From the NCBI GenBank assembly GCA_028023455.1, contig JAQFVV010012441.1, positions 3,285,911-3,349,910 on the forward strand: a stretch of 64,000 bases of DNA, written 5' to 3'. This DNA comes from Epiperipatus broadwayi (Eukaryota; Onychophora; Udeonychophora; Euonychophora; Peripatidae). The number at the start of each line of letters is the position of its first letter. Position 1 is the first letter of the stretch. Positions 47,661 to 60,765 of the stretch are shown piece by piece. The notes under the pieces are model-generated. The model did not search any database. It saw only the letters and a list, made by a program, of their open reading frames with translations, and was not told the origin of the DNA. Made by a program: the position numbers and the translations under genes.

Positions 47661-49989
47661 TAATGAGTAATTTATTTATATAGTGCTATGTTTTAATCTG
47701 TAACAATCATTAGGCATCACTCACTACACAAGTTTTTATTACATGCTTAAGATTTGCCTATACATTATGTTAGATTAAAAAGATAGAGTGGATTCATTCT
47801 ATCCTTTCAAAACATTTTAGCTTGTGTTTGAAAAGGAAAACATTCCTTAAAAAGTGTTTATTAGTTTACAGCGCATGTGTAGTGGGTGATCCCTAATGAT
47901 TGTTATAAAAACATTATTTTAAAAAAATGGTTAAAACTGTAAAAAAAAATCTGACAAAAATTATAATTTAGTAATAAAAGTTAATAGCAGAAAATACATC
48001 CTTTAACAAACAAATTCTAAAGTTAAATATCATGGGGTCATCTACTTTATAAAAATATTTGTGTATTGGCTTTTTAATTAATTTAATTGAGTATGACAAT
48101 ATTAACAAATTTTATACTACAAATAAGTATGAGTTCAATCAGTATTAACAATATTTTATTCTACAAACATAATATTTCCATTGGCTTGCTAAGGGGTTTC
48201 TTTTGGGAAGTATAAGGATGTGAGTTCAAGGTCTAAATGGGACTGGATTTTTTTTTTTTTCGTTGTTAATCCAAAATTGTGAACATACTGACGAATCATA
48301 GACAGGGCAAATATAAAAACATTTAAAATAGGTTATCTATTTCAGGGATAAATAAAGATGGTTGCCAATTTTTGTGAAGTTGATATTATAGTTACATAAT
48401 CAAAGTGTCATTTAATTTTACTAGTTTACATTTAATTTGGATTTTAATAGCCATTAATTGACACCAATTGGTAGCCCAGACAAATTTTCATGATCAATTC
48501 TAGCTTGTTGTTTGTTTGTTTTTTTCTGTTAGAAAGGACTAATTTGCCACTTATTATCTACTTCTTATACAACTTTTAGGGTTAGCTCTGGACTGGGAAG
48601 AAAGAAAATACTGCTATCAGATTATGGTACATAAAATATATGTTTGTATATTATAGCCGATTATTTGTAAAAATAAAAAAAGAGAAAGACAGGATTTTGA
48701 ATGCAAAATAAATCTTTATAAGTTTTGTGGGCATTGTCTATTCTAATGTTAGTAAGACAGTTTTTAAATAGTCCATGGCTGAGCAATGACCTCTCTAACA
48801 CTATCTCACAGAGAATTTGTTAAGAGAATACAGTACTCATCATGTTTCTCAATTACTGATAGTGAACATTGGTGTTTTTCCAACTTTATTTAACCCTTTA
48901 GCTAAAAAATAGTAAGATACTAGTTATTGACAAATATTGGTCAGTTATCTGGTTTGGGAGTCAAGTAGCTATCAAAAAAATATTCTTAATTTATTAAAAA
49001 AAAAAAATCCAAGTTTATTTGTTTGCCAGATGACCTACCATTATTCCACAAGGATTTTATTATGTGGCATTTAAAAAAAAATTTTTTTTAAAAAAAGATA
49101 GATGCTGACAACAGATTCTTGGAGTTTATATATATGCGCGCGTGTGTGTATGTGTTCACATATATTTCAATTTTAAAAGGAAAAGTAGAAATAGAGACAG
49201 ATAAAATTTACTTATACATTTATTTAAAATAATATAATCTTGAATAGCTGTGATATTGATTAAATAATAATTTAATGTAAACTATTTGGGATCAGATATA
49301 AAAAAGAAGTATATTTAATACAAATATTTTTATTAAATTTATTTCTGATTTTGAAGAAAATGTATAATTCTTAAACTGTTGAGACTACAACTGGTTTGTG
49401 GAACGGTTAAGTTTTTAAATGGTTTAATTTCATATTGTTTTTTAAAGTGCAGGTCAATACTTACCTAGGTACGCCTCTATTTTGCAAAAATCAAATTAGT
49501 TTGAATTTAGTTCACATAATATAAATTTTATGGTTCCTTTTTCAGATTTAAATGATCGCTATTTTTTTTTTTTTACTACATTTTAATACAAATATTATAT
49601 AATGTATTTGTATTATAACTAATGGCAGCAATAATAAAAGCAAATTTATTTTATTACAGTAGCATTATATGAAAGCAATCAACTGAATCCAGTTAAACAA
49701 AAGTAAATTTATTTTTTCATTTTTGCAATTTTGTAACTATATTTTTTAGAAAAAACATTTTATTATATATTTAAATATAACCTTTTAATAGCCCAAACAT
49801 GGATGAAATAGTATAAAAGTCTGAAAAAAATCCAGCGAACTATATGTAAAATGTGGCTCCTACATTTTACATTTTTTAGTCTACATGTAGCTCACTGTGG
49901 GTTTTTCGGTACTTCTGAATTATATCACTCTAATATATATTGTAGAGCTGTAATTATTTATTAAGTTCACTGGAAGTATGTGTAAATAC
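47661..49989. other. A+T-rich DNA, mostly unidentified
   Basis: Only a possible SINE-like B-box (GATGTGAGTTCAAGGTC, 48209-48225) and a short alternating GCGCGTGTGTGT run (49137-49149) were noticed. No gene was recognised. Confidence 0.35.
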
Positions 49990-50830
49990 TTTTAAGACAG
50001 GCTATAACCTGTATCAAATGTGCTTGAAATTTATAATAGTCAAGCAATATCTTTATTTTGCTGATAGAGAGACCTCTCAAACCATGACACAAAGATAGTG
50101 ACTTTTATCAAGATAAAAGCAGCCATCTTATCTTTAACCTAACCTTCCACTTATATAGGCCAATCTGAAGCGTGAAGCTGTTGTTCTCTCCACTTAAATT
50201 AAAACAGGCAAAACTCTACGTATTGCCACTCAATGCAAACCAGAGTAATCAATGGATGCCAGAAGGCTTGTGCATAATGTCCCCAGACTAGTCTCTGGCT
50301 TGTGGCCTTCGTCAGTGAGGAGCCTTGGTTCTGAGAACACTGTACATAGATCTGTGTAAGTCCACTATTTCCTATACAAAATTTATAGGAAATAGTGGGC
50401 TTAAACAGTGGAGAGGAAATTTATAGGAAATAATGGACTATGCCAGAAGGCTTGTGCATAAAATCCCCATCTGGTGCCTACTCATCCAATATCCCCAGAC
50501 TAGTTTCTGGCTTGTGACCTTCATCAGTGAGGAGCCTTGGATCTGAGAACACTGCACCTAGATCTGTTTAAGTCTACTATTTCCTATACAAAATTTGTAG
50601 GAAATAGTGGACTTACACAGTGGAGAGAACAACAGCTTTAAGCTCTCAAATCAAGATGCTTCAGATTGGCCTATATAAGTGGAAAGTTAGGTTAAAGATA
50701 AGATGCTGCTCTTGTTTTTATAAAAGTCACTGTCTTGTGTCATGGTTTGAGAGGTCCCTCTAGTGGCAAAATAAAGATATTGCTTGACTATTATAAATTT
50801 CAAGGTGCATTTGATGTAGCCTGTTTTAAA
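49990..50830. mobile_element. Large inverted-repeat element with nested FB1 units
   Basis: The left arm (49990-50195) begins TTTTAAGACAGGCT and contains CTTGAAATTTATAATAGTCA and GTTGTTCTCTCCACT. The right arm (about 50612-50830) is its imperfect reverse complement, ending AGCCTGTTTTAAA. Between them lie two direct FB1 units (about 50205-50400 and 50440-50610), each ending in a short perfect hairpin with stems such as CCACTATTTCCTATA. No protein is encoded. The target duplication is unclear. The right arm carries CCACTAGAGGGACC on the minus strand (50766-50753). Confidence 0.8.
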
Positions 50831-51299
50831 AATATTTAATATATATTGTAAATAATGCTTATAATTTTAAAAAATCACATTTATAATACTATAAAGAAAT
50901 TTTAAAATGGGATAATTAAGTTTTTTTCATCTTGATTAATAAAAACAAAATAATAACTTTTTTAAATTTACATCTTCATTTAATTTTAAAATATTTGTTT
51001 TTTATTATGCAATGATTACAATGTGATATAATAAAAAAACAGACTATAAATGTATTTCATATTGCTCCTACAAAGAGTATTTGGTTTATATTAATGTTTG
51101 AAATATGATTTTTTTAATTATAAGCATTATTTACAATATATATTGAAGTGATATAAAGTCAAAGTAATGAAAAATCCACATGAGCTGCATGTAAGCTAAC
51201 TGACAGTAAATGTAAAATGTAGGAGCCCACATTTTATATTTACTGAACAAAATATTAATGTAAACAGTAATCTTAATAAAGGCAATTTTGTATTAGTCA

Positions 51300-52081
51300 A
51301 TGAGAAATTTAATGCATCAAAAATTCAAAAATGATAAAACGTTAATATTAGTGATGACTGACATTAATATCACATTAATAAAATTCCCAACAGATGAATT
51401 TTATGAATATATAACAGAAAAACATTTGTGGGGGTTATTTTATAAAATTTTAGCACACTCTTATAATCATTATTTAGTTTTAGAGTTTAATAATAAATAA
51501 AACACCAAAACAAATTTTCCAAAAGAATATCCATTTTCTAAATAACAGATTTTTTTGTTATATAAATACAAACAAAACCAGGAGGACAAATCAAAAACTG
51601 CTGTTGATTTCATTAGTCATGAGTTACAGTCTTTACTAAACAATTATGGGGGAAATCTGGAACTTTAAATAGTTATTTGAAAAGAACCACAGTCTGTATT
51701 TGACATCACATTGATTAAAAATATTCAACCTTATGATATACCTTCACTACACTTCATGGATAGTTCTCTTATCATTACATTTAGAGGCATTCCTACACAG
51801 TGATTCTTTTGCAAATCCAGGATCCATCTCATCAAAACATGCCCAAATTGTATGTGTTTGAGTGTGGTTTCAAAAATATAAAGACCCATCAATGCTCAAA
51901 GAATATAACATCACATAATAAGGAAGAGTTAACAATAACCTCAGATACAACTTACCCAAATAATCCATTGTTGAATAAGAACAGTCACATTGAACATGAC
52001 CTAAATAGTTCCACATCAGTCGAAGTAATAGCATCAATAGTCACAGTAATGGAAAATCATTCCATCACTTTGGTTACTTAA
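51300..52081 (+). pseudogene. LINE ORF1 remnant (nucleic-acid-binding, CCHC zinc knuckle)
   Basis: Frames at 51300-51500 and 51800-52081 form the two ends. The first has SDI/TDINITLIKFPTDEFYEY then AHSYNHYLVLEFNN, which resembles an RRM-like alternation of strands and helices, as in I-type ORF1 proteins. The second carries VFECGFKNIKTHQC, which fits the CCHC spacing C-x2-C-x4-H-x4-C if the first Cys has become Val and the His has become Ile. The RRM reading is inference from pattern only. Confidence 0.45.
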
Positions 52082-52800
52082 ATAGATATATCTATAACTG
52101 AATCAGATATGGAATACACAACAGATAACTCACCGAGTGATAATATGTTGATACTGATGAAAAAAGAGGTAATTTTTTAAAAATTGGGAAAAATAAAATT
52201 AAAAAAAACTTTGGCTAAAAACAGCACAATAAATCCCAGAGAAAAATAACTTCCATAATAATCAAGATTATGAATTACTATAACATACCAGCAACAAAAT
52301 AGTAAGTTTACCCATTTAATGATAGAAAATCCTACATTTCTTATAGTAGGATTAGGAATTCAATAAAAATTAGATATGAATGAAACCTTCACATCTTAAG
52401 AACAACCTTCTTCCATTACATAAAATGATATTTAAAAAAAAGTATTAAGAAAGCAAAAATCAAATATTACATTAGAACCCAGTATGTAACACAAAAACAC
52501 CTTCACTTTCTGTCCTTATTTCCAAATAACAAAATCAGTCATTTCAAACATTCTAATGGTATATCAAAATAAGTCTTTAAGAAGTAATAATAATATGAAA
52601 ACACAATTGACTAGAAAACCCAAAAACATTTTTGCTCTGCATTGCAGGAAAAATAGTTAAGTCACTGTGGCTTATTCTTACTATTAAAATGATTAAATTA
52701 AGAAATAGAAATTTAATTATTGTTTTAATATTTAAATACAGTATAAAATTTAAAACACACATCAGATAAAATTCATAGTCTTATTCTTAATGAATTTAAA

Positions 52801-53335
52801 TATAACACAGATTAATGTAAGAGGCATTAACTCGCCTCAACACTTAATTGCCCTCGGAATCTGGCTCACGCAGTTCAACTCAAACATAACTTTGCTGAAA
52901 TAAAATATTTCATTCAAAAACTAAGCCATTTAGATCCTTGAATAAATTTGGATTCTTTATTACAGTCTGATGTAGCTGCTGAAGTAGGAATGATTATGCA
53001 CCCAATTTTTCCATTTTAGCAATTTTAAAATTTTACATCTTGATTCTAATATGAGCATAGTTACACACTGTCATACTTTTCTCACAGTAAACATAATCAC
53101 AGTATACCTTTACAGCAAAATGGAATTAATAGTGAGATTAATAAGGCAAATAAATTTTCTTATTTTTACTAATCCCCATCCTATAATTTTAACGGGTCAT
53201 TTCAACATGCCATATTCAACTTTTGTGGAAAAATATGCCATATTCATGAATGCAGAAGGATTTTTTTTCACAAACTCTTTTTCTTTCTACATCGAAAAAC
53301 TCCACACTAATAGAACTTCTTTTATTTTCTCCTGA
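52801..53335 (+). pseudogene. LINE AP-type endonuclease remnant
   Basis: QINVRGINSPQHLIALG (about 52811) matches the LNVxGI-type start of LINE endonucleases. Further on, a VNIITVYLYSK block (about 53090) and IILTGHFNMP (about 53190) correspond to the NVYxPS and GDFN motifs. The catalytic Asp of GDFN is His here, which would abolish activity. Several stops lie between the pieces. Confidence 0.7.
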
Positions 53336-53813
53336 CTTATTTTTTCATCAATCCAACATTAATACATGTAAGCTTTCCAGACCATCTAGCACTGGCAATT
53401 AAAATTGAGTTGAACTTGTGAAGTCAACCTGTATTCAGACTTAAACAACACTATTTTAGATTACTTCTAAAATCCATGACATCTGAAGCTGTCCTTTCAG
53501 GAATTTAATTTATTTTTTAAAAATGAACATTATGGAATTAAACCCTGTATAATCACGGTTCACATTTACAAACATCATCAAATTTATTATAAATTTTTAT
53601 ACTAAACTCCCAACTAGATTGGTAAAAGAATCGGATACAATACACCAACTAACAAATATTTCTTATTTAACAACCTCTATTAACAAATACACAAATCTTA
53701 GCTAATTATCTGTTTATTAAAAATATATATGGCAGATCTTCATAAGTCATCAAAAGGATATATACAGTGGGTCTTTAATTATAAAACAAAAGTGACAATA
53801 CCCATCATCCAAT

Positions 53814-54685
53814 TTGAAAGATTCAAATGTGATAACTGGAGAAAGCATGCTTCCCCTTATATGCTATTACTTTAAATCCAAATTTCAAACTTATTCCTAT
53901 TCCAAACTTGCTCCTTTTTTATTTGGACATTATGTTGGACATCATGGCATTTTTAAATCTAATATTGCCCTCAAGTTAATCAGCATTCCTAATAATACTT
54001 GTCCAAGATCTTATGCAATACCCAAATTCCTGCTTAACCATTCCAACCATTTGACGATTTCAATAATTCACAATTTAATTAATCATTTGTCAAAACAAAT
54101 CCACATGATTCCAGAACTTTATCCTATCTCTATGGTTCCCTTCCTGAAAAAAAATAAATTCTTCCTTCTCCCTTGGACAATTTTAGACTCATACCTATGA
54201 CTCCAATCCTTATTAAAACAGTTGAATCTCTTATTAAAAATAAAATCCAACCTCTCCTTCACCATTCGTTATCAAAATTTCAGTTTGCAAAAAAAGGTTC
54301 AACTATTTCATCAGTAGCTATTCTGTTCGAAGTAATAATAGACCACACTATGCAATATAGAAAAATGGCCCATTGCTATGCAATTGGATATAAGGATTGC
54401 ATTTGACTGAGTTCCTATATCTAATCTACTTATAAATAGAGAAATTTGCATTATATTCAATGGAAATATCCTCAAGGCTCCCCTCTCAGCTCTCTTCTCA
54501 TCAGAATTTATATCAATCTCCATTTGGAAATAGAAAGCAAAATTCCAGGAATACATATTCCCATAATAAACCAACCCATTAATCACATCTTCTATATGGA
54601 TGAGTTAGTTATTTTTCTGCCTTCAAAAAAATTGCTTCCCTTACTGTACTTAATAACTATACTAACAATTTTTCAATCCACTTGA
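53814..54685 (+). pseudogene. LINE reverse transcriptase remnant
   Basis: PMTPILIKTVESLIKNKIQP (about 54190) is the RPISLxPILxKxLE block. SLSKFQFAKKGSTISSVAIL follows. YPQGSPLSSLLIRIYIN (about 54470) is motif B. IFYMDELVIFLPS (about 54590) is the YADD motif with A to M and the second D to E. Motif A lies in a broken stretch (about 54370-54400). Frames shift between 54406 and 54446. Not functional. Confidence 0.85.
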
Positions 54686-55379
54686 ATAAAAACATCTTCC
54701 ACTTGGACAGGTAAGACCATTTCTTTAATTTTTCCTCTACTCTTCATAAATTTTTAAGTTTCCCAGTACATCTCTTATATAATGCAATGAAAACTGCTAT
54801 TCATAATGAGCTTATTATTTCAGTTGAAAACACTATCAATGCACTATCCAAAGCATATCTTTCAATATACACAGTGGATTCACTAGTCAATATTTTAGTA
54901 TTCTCTAAAAATTAATTATTCAAAAATATATCTATACTCTCTTATCAACAGACTAATCTGGAATAAAAAAAAACTTTGCTCTAAAGCATAAGAAATATGC
55001 AAAAATGTATTAAATTCAATGATCTCTTATTACATGGCATTTCTACCTTTTATTTTCAGAGAGCCATTAATGAAATGACTAAACTAATTAGTTTCTTCCT
55101 AAGTGTCAATTAATGGTGTAATACCTATTAACTCTACTGACACTCCACAACTCATTAACATTAATTTTATCAAAACCTTAATATTTCTCAGAAGTAAAAA
55201 CACTACTCTCTCACATAATCTATTTCTAAATATAATTAACTATTGGAAAACATGAAATTAAAAATAATAATAGTACATCAAATAATAGTCAATCTTACTT
55301 GTTATATAGCAACAAATACATTATAAAAAAGTTCAGGTAGTGACACCTGGAATCCAAATATCTGGATTTCTTAATTGAA

Positions 55380-55850
55380 ATAAATGTCAAAGCCTTTCCT
55401 ACTAATTATTTTCTCTTCTACAAGTGACAATTCACAAATATTGATCCATTATGTGCCATCTGTCATAGAAATGAAGAAACATTGAACAGGTTTTTTTATG
55501 GATTGTTCCTCACTTCTTCCTTGTTGTACTTTTATCACTAACATTACTCATTCAAACTCACTAACAATCAACAACCACATAAAAAAATATACAAAGTAGT
55601 TTTTTTTCCCAGTATAAAAATTACATTCATTCTTTTCACATTCTAGTTCATAAGATTCTATCTAAGCTTTAATCTTACATCTCACAATACTAAATCACTT
55701 TTTCTAAAAAAAAAAAACATCAAGGCCAGAGAAGACATCTGTATAATTCTTTTTAGAATTGTTTAGATTGTGCTAAGATCATTAAAGTCATCTTGAAAGT
55801 CCACTTTTTTTACTTTAAAATTATTATGATGATAACTAGTTGCCAATACA
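55380..55850 (+). pseudogene. LINE C-terminal zinc-binding (zf-RVT-like) remnant
   Basis: The plus strand reads DPLCAICHRNEETLNRFFYG at 55443-55502, the DPxCxxC...EET pattern of zf-RVT domains. The same pattern, DPICGLC then SEDETIDHI, occurs in the separate minus-strand LINE at about 60.1 kb. Frameshifts follow. The tail includes KAREDICIILFRIV at about 55720-55760. Confidence 0.65.
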
Positions 55851-56115
55851 CTTATGGTATAAGATCGGCCAAAGCATTGATGATGATCAGCATTTGTATA
55901 ATGATCCTAGTATTTTTATATGTTTATTATTGTAATTATATTGCCACTTAAGTGTATGCATACAGATGCTTTTAATGCCCTAAGTTAGGCATTGGCTAGA
56001 TGATGATTAGTCTCAAAAATTCATAGTGTATCTCTTTTAATTTCAGTTGCAAAAAAAAAAAAACTACTAGTTACACTGTGTTTTTCTGAAGGTTTGTGAT
56101 GATGGTGTTCTAGCT

Positions 56116-56559
56116 GTATTTTTATATTGGACTATTTCCATCATCTAATATGTGTGTTGAATGTCTTTAGAAAAGTTTAATTTTAGTTAAATATTCCAAA
56201 TGCATTCAACTGTTAGTAATATCACAGCAAACAGGTTAGTATATGCACCAACTGTTAGTAATATCACAGCAAACAAATGTTAGTAATATCACAGCAAACA
56301 GGTTAGTATATGCACCAACTGTTAGTAATATCTCGAAACGTTGTGCATATACTAACCTGTTTGCTGTGATATTACTAACAGTTGGTGCATATACTAACTT
56401 GTTTGCTGTGATATTACTAACAGTTGGTGCATATACTAACCTGTTTGCTGTGATATTACTAACAGTTGAATGCATTTGGAATATTTAACTAAAATTAAAC
56501 TTTTCTAAAGACATTCAACACACATATTAGATGATGGAAATAGTCCAATATAAAAATAC
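56116..56559. repeat. 444-bp palindrome built from 42-bp units
   Basis: The outer arms (GTATTTTTATATTGGACTAT at 56116 and ATAGTCCAATATAAAAATAC ending at 56559) are exact reverse complements. Inside, 42-bp units (CAACTGTTAGTAATATCACA, then GCAAACAGGTTAGTATATGC, then AC) are arranged as about two units plus fragments on the left. On the right are three units (56343-56384, 56385-56426, 56427-56468), inverted relative to the left. The spacer is around TCTCGAAACGTT. A TACTAGTTACACTRTGTTT segment lies outside both ends (56064 and 56559) as direct repeats. Plus and minus open frames here are artefacts. Confidence 0.9.
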
Positions 56560-57912
56560 TACTAGTTACACTATGTTTATTAGTTATATATTGCACATTA
56601 TTTACTTCTGATGCTAATTTATGCTCAGTTTCTAGGCTTAGTATAAGCTGTGGTGCTTTTGAGGGTAATGATTTTCAGCACTTATAGTTTACCTCTATTT
56701 TCCATACCATTATAATATATATATATTGAGAAATGAATTTTGATCTTATTTGATGCAAATTTAAACTATTTGATATTAATCATTTTGTGATGTAAAATAA
56801 ACAGATAGATCGTTCAGTTTGCTACAATCTAGCCTTATCAGATATGTTAAAAGTTCAATACTTTTAATCCAGTTTGAATGGCAGGCATAGCTTAATATAT
56901 ATATTGTTTTTAATATATAAATTTATTACTGCATGGTCATACTTTTCCAATCATGTTCAAACTTTTCATGGAAAGAGCTGCAGTATCAATAAACAGTTGA
57001 CTGAAATTTCTGTCTACCACTTCTAATGCTGAAAAAGTACCAAGTTAAAAATCATTTGATTATTTTACCCTGTTACAATTTAACACAGTAATATAGTAAT
57101 AAATTCAAAAGATAAATTTTCCTGTCATTTTTTAGTGGTCAAAAATCGTGATTGTTCAGAATTAATCATTTGATTTTTTTTTTAGTTCAATATGGCATTA
57201 GTACTAATGTATGACATTGAAGAAGATAAGATAGTGATATTATATAAGCAGATATTATTTTCTATATGTAAACAAAGTATTCTTTAACCACTCTGCTGCC
57301 AGTAGAAGTTTTTTGTTCAGAAGATACATTAGAGAGGATGAGTCTCTCAATACTGCAATACAATCTCTACAGAAAACATTAATAATACAAATGGATATCA
57401 TTTGCCATCATAGAGCCCAGTATGACTTGGATTTTATTAAATAGTGATCACCTCTGGTTTAGAATTATTATCATAATCTCTTGGTACTTATAATAATTTA
57501 TAAATATTTATATATTAGCTATGTATTTAATTGTTTTAAATGAATAGTTTTTATTGCTATTTAATATTGAAAGATTAGATCTAGGTTTACATTTAAGTCT
57601 ATGACTGATATGTTTTTAGCTTGCAAAGCACTTGTGAATCTTTGATAGTCAATGAAAGTAATTACTCTTCAATCCCCTTTCATTCCTTTACTTAGAGATT
57701 AAGTAATTTGTATTAGAATGGAGAAATAAAGACCAGTACTGTCAACTAGCATGCACTGACAACATGATAAAATAATTGTAGATAGAATAACTTGGCAATT
57801 TGTATTATTGTAAACTATGTAAAATAAAATATATAATTTATCACTTATTACTAGAATATAAATATTATAATCAGAAAGTTTCTAATCAAAGAATTTACAG
57901 AAAAGTAAATAC

Positions 57913-58115
57913 ATTAAACCACTAAACATCACATGATCACCATTTCTTGTGCTTGCTCATAAATGTTATTAAAACAGGCAAAACTCTTCATACAGCAGTG
58001 CTATTCAGTGCAAGCCAGGGTAATCAATGGATGCCAGAAGGCTTGTGCATAAAATCCCTATCTAGTTCCTGCTCATCCAATATCCCCAGACTAATTTCTA
58101 GCTTGTGGCTTTAAA
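57913..58115 (+). mobile_element. FB1 foldback family, single-arm copy
   Basis: The segment CACTAAACATCACATGATCA, then TTATTAAAACAGGCAAAACT, then TGCCAGAAGGCTTGTGCATA and TATCCCCAGACTAATTTCTA follows the FB1 arm order closely. No inverted second arm was seen, and no confident target duplication. Confidence 0.7.
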
Positions 58116-59599
58116 CAAATTTGAAATTTTTCTGTGGAAGTTAAAAATAATTAAAGGAGATATGAAAATATACCAGATCTTAAACTAATTAGACTTCCAT
58201 AAATGAGAAGCTATGTTTTATTTTACTGCATAATTAAACAAACATGGAAGTACCTATATATATAAATGCAAAAATATTTTAACCAGAGATTCTGGTCCAT
58301 AAGAACCCTTATATTTGTGTGTGTGTGTAAATAAAAATCTATTAGATGGAATTGAGTTCGAATGTTAATAGAATTTTGAACCTTTTCTTTAACATGATTT
58401 CCAAGAAAGTTCAGAAAATTTTTTGGCTTAAACAGTTCACATTCAATCTCTATAATATTTCAAGTTTTGGCTAGATGACAATACAAGGAGTTGTTTAGTG
58501 TCGAATGATTTTCTTCTTCATGGTTTCTCTATCCAGAAATGCTGGAGAGACTTCTGACCTGCAGGACATCATGTAATGCTGTTGTATTTATATATGCACA
58601 TAGCGCTTATATATAACTGTGTGAATGTGTTGAAATATATGTGCATTTTGTATGCCCATAGAAAAAGGATTGTTTTTTATTAAAAGTATTTTGTATTTTA
58701 ACCCGTAAGCATTTGATGTCATTCTTTTTTAAACTTTGTGAATTTTTATAGAAATTTTTCTTCTCTTGTTGTTTACACAGGGGATTACTAATATGCTTTC
58801 AATTGCGTTTTTTTTTTTTTTGTATGTGACTTTTATTTTTATTTTTTCCAGTGCTTTTTTTTATTCAGATTTGTTTACACCGTAGTAAATCTAATTAATC
58901 TTAATAACCTTTGACCATTTGAAAAAAATCGTTGTTTCTTTTTTGCTTTTTTTCTGTTGATTTTTCAGTAATAATAATTGAATAAGATGAAAGAAACATT
59001 TATAAACAAGTATACTTACATCATATATACACAAAAACTGTTTAAGAGGAATATTGATATAATTCACTTATAATATATATCTTAATTCTTTTTTCAAATG
59101 CTGTTTCAGCTGACTAATAATGACATTAAGGGTCACCTTATAGCGTCTTTGATAATTTTTCCCCAGAATATATCTTCCTATAAAAGTTTTGTGGAAATGG
59201 TAATTAATACCTTATCTTAATTAAGTATACTACAAACTCTCAATCTCTACACCACAATTAAGAAGTGGATAAATTCAAAATTTGGTATAGATAAATACTG
59301 AGCTACGATGATATATGTGGTACTTAAAGGGTCGGGTCAGTTTATGATTTTTGGTACTTCCTTGTGCATAGGTTTTAAGTGTGTATATGGAGATTATAAA
59401 TGTTGTACTATATCAAAGATATCACACACGAATAAGATGAGATAGAGATTAATTGAATAATATTCATGTTTGTATTTAATAATTGTTATGACAGCTTTAT
59501 TTAAGTTTAAAGTTTATGTTTGGGTTAAAAATTGATCATCTCTAATAATAAATGATTAGTAATAATTGTTAACACATTTATCTCAACAAACTATTATCA
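58116..59599. other. A+T-rich DNA, nothing identified
   Basis: No coding remnant or repeat family was recognised apart from short TG and A/T runs. Confidence 0.35.
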
Positions 59600-60240
59600 G
59601 GTGTGTTCACCTTGCATTGATATATTGAATTAAAGTTATTTGGTCAACAAAAATTTTTATTAAGTCAGATTTCTCTATAATAGATATTATTTTATATTTA
59701 TAATTTCTATTTTCATCTCTATTTTTTATGAGATAATTGTTATATTTATGTTTATATGATGAGTTAAACTTTTTAATAGAATAATTTTTAATATACACAT
59801 ATTTTCTTTTGATTTCTATTCTATATCTTGGTGAGTTGATAATCAAATAAAATTAAACCATTCATCAAGATTTACTACAATTCTTTCTTGATTTTTTTGT
59901 TTGATACAATGTATGATTTTGGAATTCATGAGATTTCATCTCACTATCCATATGGATAAGAAAAGTAAGCCTTATTATTGAAAAACATTATGAATCATTT
60001 TCAATGAAAATCATATCAGTCTTATGTTGAATTAATTATAATTATCTCTTTAGTGTTTTAAGTTTTGTTATAATATGGTCTATGGTTTCATCTTCTGACA
60101 CACAGACCACATATAGGATCAATCTGTTAAAACCTCTTCGTGATAAAGACAATTCGTGACATTAAGATTTATTTTAATATGAAGTAGAATTTGGTTCCAG
60201 ACTCCATCTTTTGATGTGAATATTTTTTTTTTGGACGCAC
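59600..60240 (-). pseudogene. LINE C-terminal remnant with zf-RVT-like motif
   Basis: On the minus strand KDGVWNQILLHIKINLNV, TNCLYHEEVLTD, DPICGLCV and (after a frameshift) SEDETIDHIITKLKTLKR follow one another between about 60214 and 60045. The WxxILxxxINxxV...DPxCxxC...DETIDHI order is the zf-RVT module of LINE proteins. Downstream lies the 79-codon minus frame 59607-59846, rich in K, N, Y and I, which may be the decayed C-terminal tail. The reverse transcriptase is not detectable upstream. Confidence 0.6.
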
Positions 60241-60765
60241 GTCGAGAACAAAAGTCATGAAAACCCTAAATTCGAGACTCCAGAACCACGATATCCGAAA
60301 TTTCAATATGATGAGACTTGATAGATAAGTAAGTATGTCAACTTGTTTTTAATGATTTTTTAATTTATTCTTCTTTGATTTTAAATCTGTTGAAAAAGTG
60401 CACCTTTGTGCCCTGTAAATTTCTTAACCGAAACACTTTCTAATTTTAATATTTCGATAGGTTCAGGGTATATGAAAATCCAAGAGCTTCTGAGGGAAAC
60501 TGGAGAGGGAGATTTTTTATTTATTCAACGTTTCTGGAGAATAACTATTACTTATATGGGAAGTGAATATTTTCTCTTTTGTTGAATTTTGATGTTTCTT
60601 TTGAAAATTGGTTTTGTTTTTATTTGTTTAAAGTATTTTGAAGAATTAGATAGACTAACAAAATTCGACCGAGACCATTACTAGATTGAACTGAGACGCA
60701 ACCTTAATTTGAATTATCGATATATTATCACTTTCCATAATATATAATGATTAAAACCGACTTAC

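Larger units (their letters stand above)
51290..55850 (+). mobile_element. Degenerate LINE with ORF1, endonuclease, RT and zf-RVT remnants
   Basis: A ~4.5-kb plus-strand block with non-LTR features in the expected order: ORF1 (51300-52081), AP-like endonuclease (52801-53335), reverse transcriptase (53814-54685) and a C-terminal CxxC-zinc motif (55440-55540). Every part is broken by stops. The block is C- and A-rich and T-poor compared with its surroundings, consistent with a distinct origin. The domain set fits an I/R1/Jockey-like superfamily. No poly(A) or target duplication was recognised. Confidence 0.8.

Noticed and set aside
56236-56488. Plus and minus frames with repeated VSNITANRLVYAP-like units
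   Set aside because: They are translations of the 42-bp repeat (42 is divisible by 3), present on both strands because of the palindrome.
57185-57283. Possible exon after a T-run and TTTAG reading MALVLMYDIEEDKIVILYK
   Set aside because: No convincing donor; 33 open codons after a T-run are not enough.
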